Source: 40CM-4-68-19 sp036513415 (GTDB lineage: Bacteria; Myxococcota; Myxococcia; Myxococcales; 40CM-4-68-19). Taken from it: a stretch of DNA of 64,000 nt. The stretch covers positions 1 to 64,000 of the forward strand of contig DATBZA010000179.1 in assembly GCA_036513415.1 (NCBI GenBank). The letters run 5' to 3'. The translations under genes and the position numbers were made by a program. Below are positions 8,901 through 15,780 of the stretch, piece by piece. Each line of letters begins with the position of its first letter. The stretch's first letter is position 1. The notes beneath the pieces are model-generated. The model did no database searches, was not told the DNA's origin, and saw only the letters and a program-made list of their open reading frames with translations.

Positions 8901-9190
8901 CCGGCACCGCCGCGGCGCGCGCGCGGGCGCAAGCGGTGGAGATGTCCATCGTGGCCGCCATCCCACCCGCTCCGCCACCGCTCGAGAGCATGTCGTCCGC
9001 GACCCGAGGCGCCGAGGCGCCCCACGCCCGCGGCAGGGGGCATGGCGATCACGCCTCTCAAGGGCAGGCAAAGGACACAGACGACGTGAGCCATTCGAAG
9101 ATCGAGGGTTCGGTCGACGCCATCGCCCAGCGCATCTACCATCGCATCCGCCGCCGCATCCAGAGCGATCGCGAGCGGTTCGGCGGGTAA
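5942..9190 (+). CDS. 1082-residue eCIS-linked protein, unknown
   Basis: Starts with GTG three nt after tube 2. Residues about 1-165 look folded and helical (LEQILWRSMDRWREEPALLD, then LDVEE-type strands such as YVIVEEKERLVVVSEFGQFV). The middle, about 170-960, is Ala/Pro/Gly/Arg-rich with scattered hydrophobic strands. The last 30 residues return to an ordered basic helix (VDAIAQRIYHRIRRRIQSD), a type of tail I associate with other eCIS structural proteins. No catalytic motif, signal peptide or membrane segment is evident. Its place between tube 2 and the LysM protein argues for a structural, scaffold or cargo role. Codon usage matches the locus. Confidence 0.75.
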   Translation: MPESATQTSGPSLEQILWRSMDRWREEPALLDAEEFAEHIARSFEGMVPEETFAERFFDDAGRLHQRPKSQAETVVRRAQQRLHAYEFDLNRLEYVIVEEKERLVVVSEFGQFVLRKDDAVSRALEAAVVKAPERGGGEPRGYLVRKSGELVGVDVNKVARTLERLILQQVSAPAVEAPAKRLAAFSPVRRAMTAVREERALRQDPRLSDPAPLPKARPIEPQTLPTALILLMPDGSLARARIGSAHRWEQMLGQHARAAAQSVSIETGNVVAVINGVVRGSAGERALAQGDAVATVRSAGAPVRALAGDGLARALVSGARVLPAVGEGERFWIQPEKAFLPDAAEAPPKAMVAAPLQLGQITGDPWADWALTASGARMRTALRAAVDRPEAPVALSTSADPLPRSGAVPFTALRTLHMALERTAAAGAYRLPLARLDCAPDAIGAGTALRLDPLDERRDTVRLAAPVATAAGTARLVLSMPFPNHGELHVGSDLAAALDTWLGAPAVPAPPGAIPLDLRRDESAGSTVPPQAFRTLHGRALRSAQDAVQTLDLPAVRPLLGGDPSISGLPFLLHRAVVQSGEWSAAPAVALPSGIRELALRAPFAGELEIPVAAAPRPLGPGEDEIVIPLPLWAQMGRGAMSETDRIMAAPLAGRGYAPPLGVYRLVVPGGGPFDLSGSAPPETPAIELSGPTGLRLAPRPSSTVSATTLGGAHFLGRVPLDPGGHPDRGRSRIRVGAPMQGIDLSGLVSNAPAAAEPAAPTSRPSMTQPTQRAAANVASKASLAATPGSGPAVSRAALATDTARPSAAVSESLVTGLPLGTWSGHRPTATVDHQPWTYSWRHRDEPQAVGGVVLSGFSRPAYAQLPIALRFRYVGAPLWWSTGARHAPFESDGETPTASGAMVLGLQAANSAASIWRSILVASAGQEDVTGGMDSRRDRSADAMSSVVRKLDAAPPPAVVASPEPSGSAPAYIAMSSSGRAGPISGTAAARARAQAVEMSIVAAIPPAPPPLESMSSATRGAEAPHARGRGHGDHASQGQAKDTDDVSHSKIEGSVDAIAQRIYHRIRRRIQSDRERFGG

Positions 9191-9209
9191 ACGGAAGGAG
9201 GGTGTCGCC

Positions 9210-9836
9210 ATGGCGACGCTGGAGAAGGCCAAGCTGATGAACGTGGACACCAACGACTCCTGGGACGTCCTCTTCAATCCCAAGGAGTACTCGGTCCAGA
9301 AGAGCGTCCAGTGGGAGCCGCACAAGGCCCCGGGCCTCGACACTCCGGAGCACGAGTTCACCAGCGGGAACCCGGCGGTGCTCAACGTCGAGCTGTTCTT
9401 CGACACCTACGAGGAGAGGAAGGACGTCCGCACCGAGCACACCGAGAAGATCCTCGGGCTCGCGGCGGTGAACGAGGACAAGCACCGGCCACCCAAGGTG
9501 ATGTTCACCTGGGGCGGGTTCAAGTTCACCGGCTTCATCGAGACCCTGACCGTGCGCTACACGATGTTCCTGCCGGACGGGAAGCCGTGTCGCGCCACGG
9601 CGAACGTCTCGCTGAAGGAGCTGCTGACGGCGAAGGAGCAGCTGGAGAAGAAGCCGCGCAACTCCCCGGACCACACCAAGCGGCGTACGCTGAAGACCGG
9701 TGAGACCCTGGCCCTCATCGCCCACGAGGAATACGACGATCCGGCCGAATGGCGCCGGATCGCCGACGCGAACGGCATCGTCGATCCTCGCGACGTGAAG
9801 CCCGGGACCGTGCTGACGCTGCCGCCCATCCTCTAG
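9210..9836 (+). CDS. eCIS baseplate/tube-cap protein with LysM (Pvc7/Afp7-like)
   Basis: A 208-residue protein. Residues 1-140 match the CIS tube-protein N-terminal domain (LFNPKEYSVQKSVQWEPHK, FFDTYEERKDVR, KVMFTWGGFKFTGFIETL). Residues about 153-206 are a LysM-like module (RRTLKTGETLALIAHEEYDD ... DVKPGTVLTLPPIL). In PVC/Afp the equivalent connects tube and baseplate hub. A strong AAGGAGG precedes the ATG, suggesting good expression. LysM here probably acts in protein-protein contact rather than free peptidoglycan binding. Confidence 0.9.
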   Translation: MATLEKAKLMNVDTNDSWDVLFNPKEYSVQKSVQWEPHKAPGLDTPEHEFTSGNPAVLNVELFFDTYEERKDVRTEHTEKILGLAAVNEDKHRPPKVMFTWGGFKFTGFIETLTVRYTMFLPDGKPCRATANVSLKELLTAKEQLEKKPRNSPDHTKRRTLKTGETLALIAHEEYDDPAEWRRIADANGIVDPRDVKPGTVLTLPPIL

Positions 9837-9849
9837 CCGCGGGGAACCC

Positions 9850-10530
9850 GTGTCCGAGAACCTGTACAAGCTGATCGAGAAGGCGCACGAAACCGCCTCC
9901 ACCGCCGACGCCAAGCAGTTCGGCGTGGAGATCGCCATCGTCACCAACGTCAAGGACCCGGACAAGCTCGGACGGGTGAAGGTCTGCTTTCCCAGGCTGC
10001 CGGGGAAGCCGGAGTCGGACTGGTGCCGCGTCGCGCAGCCCGCGGCCGGCGCGGGGCGCGGGTTCTACTGGCTCCCGCACGTCAATGACGAGGTGCTGAT
10101 CGCCTTCGAGCGGGGCGAGGCGCACCGGCCGTACATCATCGGCTCGCTCTGGAACGGCAAGGACAAGCCGATGCAGGCGGCGTACGCCGACGAGAACACC
10201 ACCGTGATGATCCAGACCCGGTCCGGTCATCAGGTCACTCTCGACGACAAGAAGGACAGCGAGAAGATCGTCATTGCGGACAAGAGCGGGAAGCGGACGC
10301 TCACCTTCGACGTGAAGAACAAGAAGTTCGTGATCGACGCGAAGGAAGGAGACGTCGAGATCCACGCGGAGAAGAAGATCGTGCTCCACTGCGAGGACCT
10401 CGAGGTGAAGACGAAGAAGACGGGCAAGATCGACATCGGCACCACCTTCGACTTGACCGTGAAGGACAAGGCCAGCGTCAAGGCGGGTCCCCAGCTCAAC
10501 CTCAAAGCGTCTCGCGTCAATATCAACTAG
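9850..10530 (+). CDS. eCIS spike / baseplate V-like protein (gp5-OB)
   Basis: A 226-residue spike with a GTG start at 9850. Residues about 22-105 form the gp5/VgrG OB-fold (GVEIAIVTNVKDPDKLGRVK, then DWCRVAQPAAGAGRGFYWLP, VLIAFERGEAHRPYIIGSLW). Residues about 118-226 are repeated short strands rich in Lys, Asp, Thr and Ile, as expected of a triangular beta-helix needle. The N-terminal hub domain of full-length Pvc8/VgrG is missing, so the protein is a short spike. It is the last eCIS gene visible; its TAG stop is the first three bases of a dispersed repeat. Confidence 0.9.
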   Translation: MSENLYKLIEKAHETASTADAKQFGVEIAIVTNVKDPDKLGRVKVCFPRLPGKPESDWCRVAQPAAGAGRGFYWLPHVNDEVLIAFERGEAHRPYIIGSLWNGKDKPMQAAYADENTTVMIQTRSGHQVTLDDKKDSEKIVIADKSGKRTLTFDVKNKKFVIDAKEGDVEIHAEKKIVLHCEDLEVKTKKTGKIDIGTTFDLTVKDKASVKAGPQLNLKASRVNIN

Positions 10531-10641
10531 CCCCTGCCGCCGCAGGCGGCTTTGGGGCTACGGTTGAGCGAGGTCATCCGGTAGTTCCGGTTCTGAGACG
10601 CGTTCTTGTTCCCGGCCGCCGCAGGCGGCTCAGGGGCCGGT
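10528..10641. repeat. Dispersed hairpin repeat, copy A (composite)
   Basis: TAGCCCC (10528-10534) pairs with GGGGCTA (10554-10560) around an inner GCCGCC-GCA-GGCGGC palindrome; then TTGAGCGAGGTCATCCGG, TAGTTCCGG and GAGACGCGTTCT, followed by a second GCCGCC-GCA-GGCGGC with a GGGGCCGG arm. The first three bases are the stop codon of the spike gene. Confidence 0.8.
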
Positions 10642-10680
10642 TTTCTTGGAGGACTCCGCATTCGCTGGTACGGATTTTCC

Positions 10681-11595
10681 GTGCGCATCGGCGCGGCCAT
10701 CCTCCTGCTCTCGGGCGCGGCCCGCGCCGGCGCCAATGACCTTCAGCTCTGGCGGCTTGGGCATCCGGACGCGATCGGCTGTACGCTCTGCGACGGGAGC
10801 CCTTTGGACGTCCCGGAACCCGGGACGCCTGGCGCGCAAGCACGGTTCCACCGGCTTGCGAGCACGCTCGGCCTCGCTTTCGTGCCGCCCTTCCAGGAGC
10901 CGGCCGCGACCACGGGCCAGGCGGGCTTCGAGGTCGGGCTCAGCTCGTCGCAAGCCTTCCTACGCATCAGCGCCGATGCCTGGCCGACCGCCGGCACGCA
11001 GGCGAGCGCGTCGCCGCCGGGTCTGCTGGTGCTCCCGGCGCTCGCGGTGCGCAAGGGCCTGGGCGGCTCGTTCGAGCTCGGCTTCGCGGTCCAATGGCTC
11101 ACCAACTCGGAGATGGTGGCCATCTCCGGCGAGCTGCGATGGGCGGCCGTGGAAGGCCTGGCGTCCGCACCCGACGTCGCGCTCCGCCTCTGGGGTACGC
11201 GGGTGATCGGCTCACAGGACCTCGATCTCGCTTCGGCGGGGGCCGACGCCATGGTGTCGAAGACCTTCGGCGTCGCCGGCATGATCAAGCTGCAGCCGTA
11301 TGGCTCCCTGGGCCTGGCCATGATCAACGCCTATTCTTCAGTGGTGGATTTCAAGCCCGCGGCGGAGGATCAGTCGCGGCCGGGGCGCGACGACCAGGTC
11401 TTTCATCCGATCTCGCTGCAGAACAATCGCTACTGGCGCGCCGGCGCGGGCTTGCGCATGGTGGCGGGGAAGACGGTGCTCGGCCTCGAAGGCGCGGTCG
11501 CCTGGGGGAACAACTCCGTCGACAGCGGCCCGGCCGCCGCGACGAACTTCGTGCGCCTGTGGAGCCTGGCCGCGCGGCTCGGCGCTACGTTCTAG
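10681..11595 (+). CDS. Putative outer-membrane beta-barrel protein
   Basis: About 304 residues. GTG at 10681 gives a short basic N-terminus and a hydrophobic signal-like stretch (IGAAILLLSGAARA) with an AxA-type cleavage site; an earlier in-frame start upstream would bury it. The mature part has alternating hydrophobic/polar strands separated by Gly/Asn/Asp turns and ends in a strand with terminal Phe (LAARLGATF), typical for BAM-inserted barrels. A CTLC pair near the N-terminus could form a disulphide. No specific family recognised. The stop TAG is part of repeat copy B. Confidence 0.7.
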   Translation: MRIGAAILLLSGAARAGANDLQLWRLGHPDAIGCTLCDGSPLDVPEPGTPGAQARFHRLASTLGLAFVPPFQEPAATTGQAGFEVGLSSSQAFLRISADAWPTAGTQASASPPGLLVLPALAVRKGLGGSFELGFAVQWLTNSEMVAISGELRWAAVEGLASAPDVALRLWGTRVIGSQDLDLASAGADAMVSKTFGVAGMIKLQPYGSLGLAMINAYSSVVDFKPAAEDQSRPGRDDQVFHPISLQNNRYWRAGAGLRMVAGKTVLGLEGAVAWGNNSVDSGPAAATNFVRLWSLAARLGATF

Positions 11596-11640
11596 CCCCG
11601 GCCACCGGAGGTGGCTCAGTGGCTATGCCGGCCACCGGCC
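11593..11640. repeat. Dispersed hairpin repeat, copy B (short)
   Basis: TAGCCCCGGCCACCGGAGG, TGGCTCAGTGGCTA and a further GGCCACCGGCC. It lies between convergent genes and supplies TAG on the left and, on the opposite strand, TAG at 11625-11623 for the GDPD gene. Confidence 0.7.
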
Positions 11641-12375
11641 GCGCATCGGCCCCGGCCGGTTGGTGATCACGCCCGTCACGCCGCTCTGGTGGAGGCGCGC
11701 CGCCCCCTCGGGGTCGTCGACCGTCCAGCACGCGACGGAGTAGCCCCGCCGCCGCCAACGCGAGACCCGGTCCGGTGTGGCGAGCACGTGCTCGGGGTGC
11801 ACCGCGGCCACGCCAAGCAAGGGCGCGAACAAGGCGGAGCGCAGGGGCCACCGCTGCTCGCTCTCGAACAGGAGCGCTCGGGGAATCCGGGGGGCGAGCG
11901 CCCGGGCCCGCCACAGGCAGGCGGCGTTGAACGAGCTGAGCAGGACGCGGTCCTCCGCGGCGGCCGCCCGCACTACGCGCACCACTTCGGAGGTGAGTCC
12001 GCCGTCATCAACGGTTTCGCACTTGAGCTCCACATTCACCAGCCGCGGGAACGCTTCCAGCACCTCCGCGAGCAGTGGGATCCGCTCGCCCCGGAACCGA
12101 TCTGCCTTCCAGGATCCTGCGTCCAGCGTGCGCAGGACCGAGTACGACGCGTGCATGACCGGCGCCGCGAATCCCGTGGTCCGCGCCAGCGACTCGTCGT
12201 GCAGCACGACCACCTCTCCCGAAGCGCAGCGCTGGGCGTCGAGCTCGACGCCGTCCGCATCCTCTGCGAGAGCGAGGGAAAAGGCGGCGATGGTGTTCTC
12301 GGGCGCCTCGGCGGAAGCCCCCCGATGCGCCCAGATCAGGGGGCGTCCGGGGTGGTTGAAGTGCGCGGGGAGCAT
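11623..12375 (-). CDS. Glycerophosphodiester phosphodiesterase
   Basis: A 250-residue GDPD (UgpQ/GlpQ fold) that hydrolyses glycerophosphodiesters to glycerol 3-phosphate and alcohol. Seen: WAHRGASAEAPENTIAAF (catalytic HRG with N-E for metal), GVELDAQRCASGEVVVLHDE (E-x-D and HD motifs), VNVELKCE on strand 4 and the C-terminal SVACWTVDDPEGAARLHQSG with GVITNRPG. No signal peptide, so probably cytoplasmic. It is divergent from tatA with a 36-nt gap and convergent with the barrel gene. Confidence 0.93.
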   Translation of the reverse strand: MLPAHFNHPGRPLIWAHRGASAEAPENTIAAFSLALAEDADGVELDAQRCASGEVVVLHDESLARTTGFAAPVMHASYSVLRTLDAGSWKADRFRGERIPLLAEVLEAFPRLVNVELKCETVDDGGLTSEVVRVVRAAAAEDRVLLSSFNAACLWRARALAPRIPRALLFESEQRWPLRSALFAPLLGVAAVHPEHVLATPDRVSRWRRRGYSVACWTVDDPEGAARLHQSGVTGVITNRPGPMRGRWPA

Positions 12376-12411
12376 CTCCGTGCTAGCTTGCCAGAAGAGG
12401 AGACTTTTTCG

Positions 12412-12639
12412 ATGAATCTCGGTTTCGGCGAGCTGCTGCTCATCTTCATCGTCATCCTCCTCATCTTCGGCGCGAGCAAGCTGCCGCAGCTCGGCGATGC
12501 CTTGGGCAAGGGCATCAAGAACTTCAAGCGGTCGGTCACGGGGAACGACGAGATCGACGTCACGCCGAAGAAGGACGCACTCCCGCAGGACAAGACCGGC
12601 GTTCCGGCCGAGAAGCGTCCCGCCGAGAAGAAGAGCTAG
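12412..12639 (+). CDS. tatA: Sec-independent translocase TatA
   Basis: A 75-residue TatA/E-type protein: short N-terminus MNLGFGELLLIFIVILLIFG with one membrane helix, the FGASKLPQLGDALGKGIKNF hinge and amphipathic helix (the FGxxKLPxLGxxxG signature), then a charged Lys/Glu/Asp tail. It forms the pore component of twin-arginine export; a Tat-type substrate candidate exists in this window (the DUF4159 protein at 43357). AGAGGAG precedes the ATG. No tatB/tatC follow. Confidence 0.95.
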   Translation: MNLGFGELLLIFIVILLIFGASKLPQLGDALGKGIKNFKRSVTGNDEIDVTPKKDALPQDKTGVPAEKRPAEKKS

Positions 12640-12740
12640 CGCCGGCCGCCGCAGGCGGCTCAGGCGCTACGCTTGAGCCTCGGACACGGCCGGCCGCCGC
12701 AGGCGGCTCGGGCGCTACATTTGAGCCTCAGACACGGCCG
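12637..12740. repeat. Dispersed hairpin repeat, copy C (tandem pair)
   Basis: Two near-identical units in tandem of about 52 bp: GGCCGCCGCAGGCGGCTC, then GGCGCTAC, TTGAGCCTC and GACACGGC, at 12642-12690 and 12691-12740. It lies between convergent genes; the left TAG ends tatA. Confidence 0.8.
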
Positions 12741-12742
12741 CT

Positions 12743-13468
12743 CTACACGCCGTCGCCACGGCTTCCGAGCAGGCGGCGGGCCTGCACGCGCACCTCGGCG
12801 GAGATGGTCAGGTCGCCCGCCACTTCGCGCAGGTCGGGCGCGGTGAGCAGGGCGAGCGCAGCCGAGGCCAGCGCCGGCGGACTGTAGGGATTGAGCGCCA
12901 GCGCACGCCGGACGCGGCGATTCGACGACCAGCGGCGCGAGCGGAAGATCTCTTCCAGCACCTCGGCGCGCTGCGGGCGGCGGGACGCGGCCAGCAGCAC
13001 TTCCCGCTCGGTGCAGCGCGCGTTCTGGAGGACGTGCTTGACCACCGTCGGATCGGGGTCGGTGGCCAGCCGCGCCAGCAGGTCGCGGTCATGCGTGCGG
13101 GCCAGCGCTCGCCGCTCGCCGAGCGTTCGCGCGCGCATCTCCCGGTCGATCCACTCCTCGCGGTCGTGATCGAAGTTGCGCGCCGGCTGAGTGCGCGCGA
13201 ACAACGCCTGCACCTCATGATCGTGTTCTGCTGCCTGGAAGAGCGCGTCCACCAGGGACTCGTCGAGCAGGTCGCGGACCGCGCGGAGCAACCCCTCCAC
13301 CGCGGCCGCTTCCGGATCGCTGCGGCGGTCAGCGCGGCGGATGAGCTGGCCGAGCACGGCGACGGCGTCGCCTGGCGCGAGCTCGGCGAGCACCGCGGCA
13401 GCCTTGTGCGCCCGCAGCTCCCCCGCCTCGAGCGAGGCGAGGGTGCGGGCCAGCTCCGATGCGTCCAT
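12743..13468 (-). CDS. HEAT-like helical repeat protein, unknown
   Basis: A 241-residue, almost wholly helical, Leu/Ala/Arg-rich protein. Repeated patterns such as LLARLATDPDPTVVKHVLQN, ILLAASRRPQRAEVLEEIF-like and RRALALNPYSPPALASAAL have the spacing of HEAT or leucine-rich variant repeats, which suggests protein binding. No catalytic motif. The ATG overlaps the stop of the upstream zinc-ribbon gene by one base (TAATG), so the two are translationally coupled and probably act together. Confidence 0.7.
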   Translation of the reverse strand: MDASELARTLASLEAGELRAHKAAAVLAELAPGDAVAVLGQLIRRADRRSDPEAAAVEGLLRAVRDLLDESLVDALFQAAEHDHEVQALFARTQPARNFDHDREEWIDREMRARTLGERRALARTHDRDLLARLATDPDPTVVKHVLQNARCTEREVLLAASRRPQRAEVLEEIFRSRRWSSNRRVRRALALNPYSPPALASAALALLTAPDLREVAGDLTISAEVRVQARRLLGSRGDGV

Positions 13469-14979
13469 TACTTGTCCCGCGCCGCCTTGGCGGCGGGCGG
13501 CGTCCACGCGTCCACCGCCTCCACGCGGATCTGGAGCCGGTGCCGGAGCAAGTCCGCCGGCGGCTCGGCCATGACCGCGAAGAAGGGCAGGCTGGCGCCG
13601 GGTTCCAGCTTGCGCGCGACCCGCGCCGACTGGAGCGTCCGGCTCAGGCGGTCCGCGTCTGCGGGAGAGCGGACCGACCACACGTCTTCCGGCGTGGGCT
13701 CCGCGCCTGCCATGGCCTCCGCTTTCGCTTCGGACGTCCCATCCGCCACCAATTCGGCGGTCACGCGTACCGGGCCCCGCACCTTGCTGGTGCGGTTCTC
13801 GACCCGGCCGCGGACGTAGAACACCGGCTTGCCGGAAGCCGTATCGTAGAGCCCGCTGACGACGCCGGTGGCGATCACCTGCGCCGCGGGCCCGAACCCC
13901 AGCCATCCCGCAGCGGTCTCGTCGGAGAGCGCGGCAGCGATGACGACCACGAGGGCGAGCGCCGCACCGAGCAGTCCAGTCAGGGCGCTGGACAGAAGCG
14001 CTCGCGCGGGCGCGGGCGCCGGCTCCACGGGCCCGGTGGTGGGCGGACGGGGTGTGCGCGGTGCCGGCGCGTCGGCCCTCGGCTCGGCCGATCCCCCCGA
14101 CGTAAGATCCAGGACGGGCAGCTCCGCGGCGGAGCTTGCCGCGGGCGAGGTGGAGCCGAAGGGGTCGTCCTCCAGTGCCATCGGCTCGGCCGGATTCTCG
14201 ACAGGGGGCGGTGGAGGCATCAGCGGGTCGAGTGAGGGAACCCCCGCCTCGGCCGCCGCGGGAGGAGGGGGCGGTCGCGCCGCGTTCGTCGCAGGCGGCT
14301 CGTTCAGCTCGAAGTCGAGATCGCCGAAGTCCGGTGAGGGCGCTGGGGGAGGTTTCGCGGGCGCAGGCAGAGCCGGGTCGAGGCCGGACGAGAGCGGCGC
14401 CTCGCCTGTGAGCTCCGCCATCCCGAAGAGGTCATCCACGTCCAGCTTTCGGCCGCTCCCGTTTTCGCGCTGCGTCGCAGCCCCTGCCGCATTGCGCAGC
14501 GGGTCCGTGGTCGGCCGCGCCGCGGCTTTTCGCAACGGATCCGTCGTGGGCCGCGCGGCAGCCTTGCGCAGCGGATCCGTCGTGGGTCGCGCCGCGACGT
14601 TGCGCAGCGGATCCGTCGGGGGCCGCGCCGCGACGTTGCGCAGCGGATCCGTCGTGGGCCGGGCCGCGACGTTGCGCAGCGGATCCGTCGTGGGCCGGGC
14701 CGCGGCCTTCCGCAGCGGGTCGGTCGTGGGTCGCGCGGCGCCCTTCCGCAGCGGGTCGGTCGTGGGGCGCGATCCGGCCCCTGCCTTCGCGACCGCAGAC
14801 GCGCCCAGCGCGGACAGGTCGATGGTCGTTCCCGGTCCGGGATCCGCCCCGGCCGCACCCGCCTTCTTGACCTGGAAGACGTTCTTGCATGACGTACAGC
14901 GCACCCGTACGCCGCGGTCCGTGACCTTATCGTCGGCGATCCGGAACTTCGACTGGCAGGTGGGGCACTGGACGACCAC
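13468..14979 (-). CDS. MJ0042 zinc-ribbon / DUF3426-like membrane protein
   Basis: A 503-residue protein. GTG at 14979 is preferred because AGGGAG lies 8 nt before it and MJ0042 proteins start right at the ribbon. Order: zinc ribbon VQCPTCQSKFRI ... RCTSCKNVFQV (residues 3-37); eight tandem 12-residue repeats of the form ARPTTDPLRKAA (residues about 74-170); a Pro/Glu-rich disordered linker; one membrane helix (ALTGLLGAALALVVVIAAAL, about residue 330-350); and a DUF3426-like extracytoplasmic domain with FYVRGRVENRTSKVRGPVRV. Myxobacterial regulators and polar proteins use this ribbon, but no function is proven. Confidence 0.85.
   Translation of the reverse strand: MVVQCPTCQSKFRIADDKVTDRGVRVRCTSCKNVFQVKKAGAAGADPGPGTTIDLSALGASAVAKAGAGSRPTTDPLRKGAARPTTDPLRKAAARPTTDPLRNVAARPTTDPLRNVAARPPTDPLRNVAARPTTDPLRKAAARPTTDPLRKAAARPTTDPLRNAAGAATQRENGSGRKLDVDDLFGMAELTGEAPLSSGLDPALPAPAKPPPAPSPDFGDLDFELNEPPATNAARPPPPPAAAEAGVPSLDPLMPPPPPVENPAEPMALEDDPFGSTSPAASSAAELPVLDLTSGGSAEPRADAPAPRTPRPPTTGPVEPAPAPARALLSSALTGLLGAALALVVVIAAALSDETAAGWLGFGPAAQVIATGVVSGLYDTASGKPVFYVRGRVENRTSKVRGPVRVTAELVADGTSEAKAEAMAGAEPTPEDVWSVRSPADADRLSRTLQSARVARKLEPGASLPFFAVMAEPPADLLRHRLQIRVEAVDAWTPPAAKAARDK
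14483..14770 (-). repeat. Eight in-frame 36-bp coding repeats
   Basis: Eight tandem copies encode variants of ARPTTDPLRKAA (last three residues KGA, KAA, NVA or NAA; one copy has PPT for PTT). The unit keeps frame and amino-acid identity, so it is a protein repeat rather than a CRISPR or noncoding satellite. Confidence 0.85.
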
Positions 14980-15051
14980 CGTCGTATTCTCCCTTGCAGC
15001 TCGCCTTGCTGACAAGGAATCGCCCTCTGGAACAGGTAGGTGGATCGCGCC

Positions 15052-15080
15052 TTGACACGTACCGGCGCCTGTGGACAGAT
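15052..15080 (+). promoter_or_regulatory. Possible promoter for phaR
   Basis: A perfect TTGACA at 15052-15057 lies 85 nt before the phaR ATG, in the gap divergent from the zinc-ribbon gene. The -10 region 17 nt on (ACAGAT) is a poor match, so only the -35 supports it. Confidence 0.28.
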
Positions 15081-15141
15081 GCCTTCGCAGCGCTTCGCGT
15101 CAAGAACGCTCTCAGCCCCCCAGAACCGTGGAGTTTTCAGG

Positions 15142-15780
15142 ATGAGCGAGCAGGATCAGGCCCCGGCGCCGGAGGTGGGCAACGGCGCTCCGCAGGCCGA
15201 ACGGAAAGAGCCCAAGGTCATCAAGCGGTACACCAACCGCAAGCTCTACGACACCGTCGAGAGCCGGTACGTCACGCTCGACGAGATCGCCCTGATGATC
15301 AAGGGCGGCGCGGAAGTGAAGATCGTAGACAATCGCACCAAGGAAGACCTCACCTCCGTCACCCTGGCCCAGATCATTTTCGAGGAGGAGAAGAAGCGCT
15401 CGCAGATGCCACTGGGGGTCCTGCGCGAGATCATCCGGCACGGCGGTGAAGCGGTAGCGGGGTTCTACGCCGAGAAGGCGGGCACCATCGCCGGAAAGCT
15501 TGGCGAGCTGCGCAGCAAGACGGAGAGCATCCGCGAGGACATCGAGCAGCGCGTGAAGGGCGTCGCCGGGATCTTCCGCCCCGGCGAGGGTGCGAGCCCC
15601 GTGAAGGAAGTGATGGCTGCGGGCGAGCGGGCAGTGGACGAGCTTCGCGGCCGCGTGGACACCGCCGTGAAGTCGGTGGTCGAATCCCTCGGCGCTCCGG
15701 CGGCGGTGGAGATCGATCGGCTGCAGAAGCGCATCCAGGAGCTGGAGAAGAAGATCGCCGAGCTGACGAAGGATGCATGA
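15142..15780 (+). CDS. phaR: Polyhydroxyalkanoate synthesis regulator PhaR-like
   Basis: A 212-residue protein. Residues about 26-85 are the PHB/PHA accumulation regulator DNA-binding domain: VIKRYTNRKLYDTVESRYVT, LDEIALMIKGGAEVKIVDNR, and DLTSVTLAQIIFEEEKK. The remainder is a phasin-like helical coiled coil ending in IDRLQKRIQELEKKIAEL. In the family the N-domain binds DNA and the PHA polymer, coupling granule formation to phasin expression. A phasin-like gene lies at 21973. The ATG at 15142 follows GGAG 8 nt upstream and overlaps no other gene. Confidence 0.88.
   Translation: MSEQDQAPAPEVGNGAPQAERKEPKVIKRYTNRKLYDTVESRYVTLDEIALMIKGGAEVKIVDNRTKEDLTSVTLAQIIFEEEKKRSQMPLGVLREIIRHGGEAVAGFYAEKAGTIAGKLGELRSKTESIREDIEQRVKGVAGIFRPGEGASPVKEVMAAGERAVDELRGRVDTAVKSVVESLGAPAAVEIDRLQKRIQELEKKIAELTKDA

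Noticed and set aside
6893..9406. 837-residue minus-strand frame opposite the eCIS 1082-aa gene
   Set aside because: Arg/Gly-rich shadow; the plus-strand frame fits operon spacing and has ordered ends.
815..10530. Prophage or type VI secretion system
   Set aside because: No capsid, portal, terminase, lysis, TssB/C, TssJLM or ClpV genes; sheath and tube types are those of eCIS.
14483..14770. Possible CRISPR array
   Set aside because: The 36-bp units are contiguous without spacers and encode an in-frame protein repeat.
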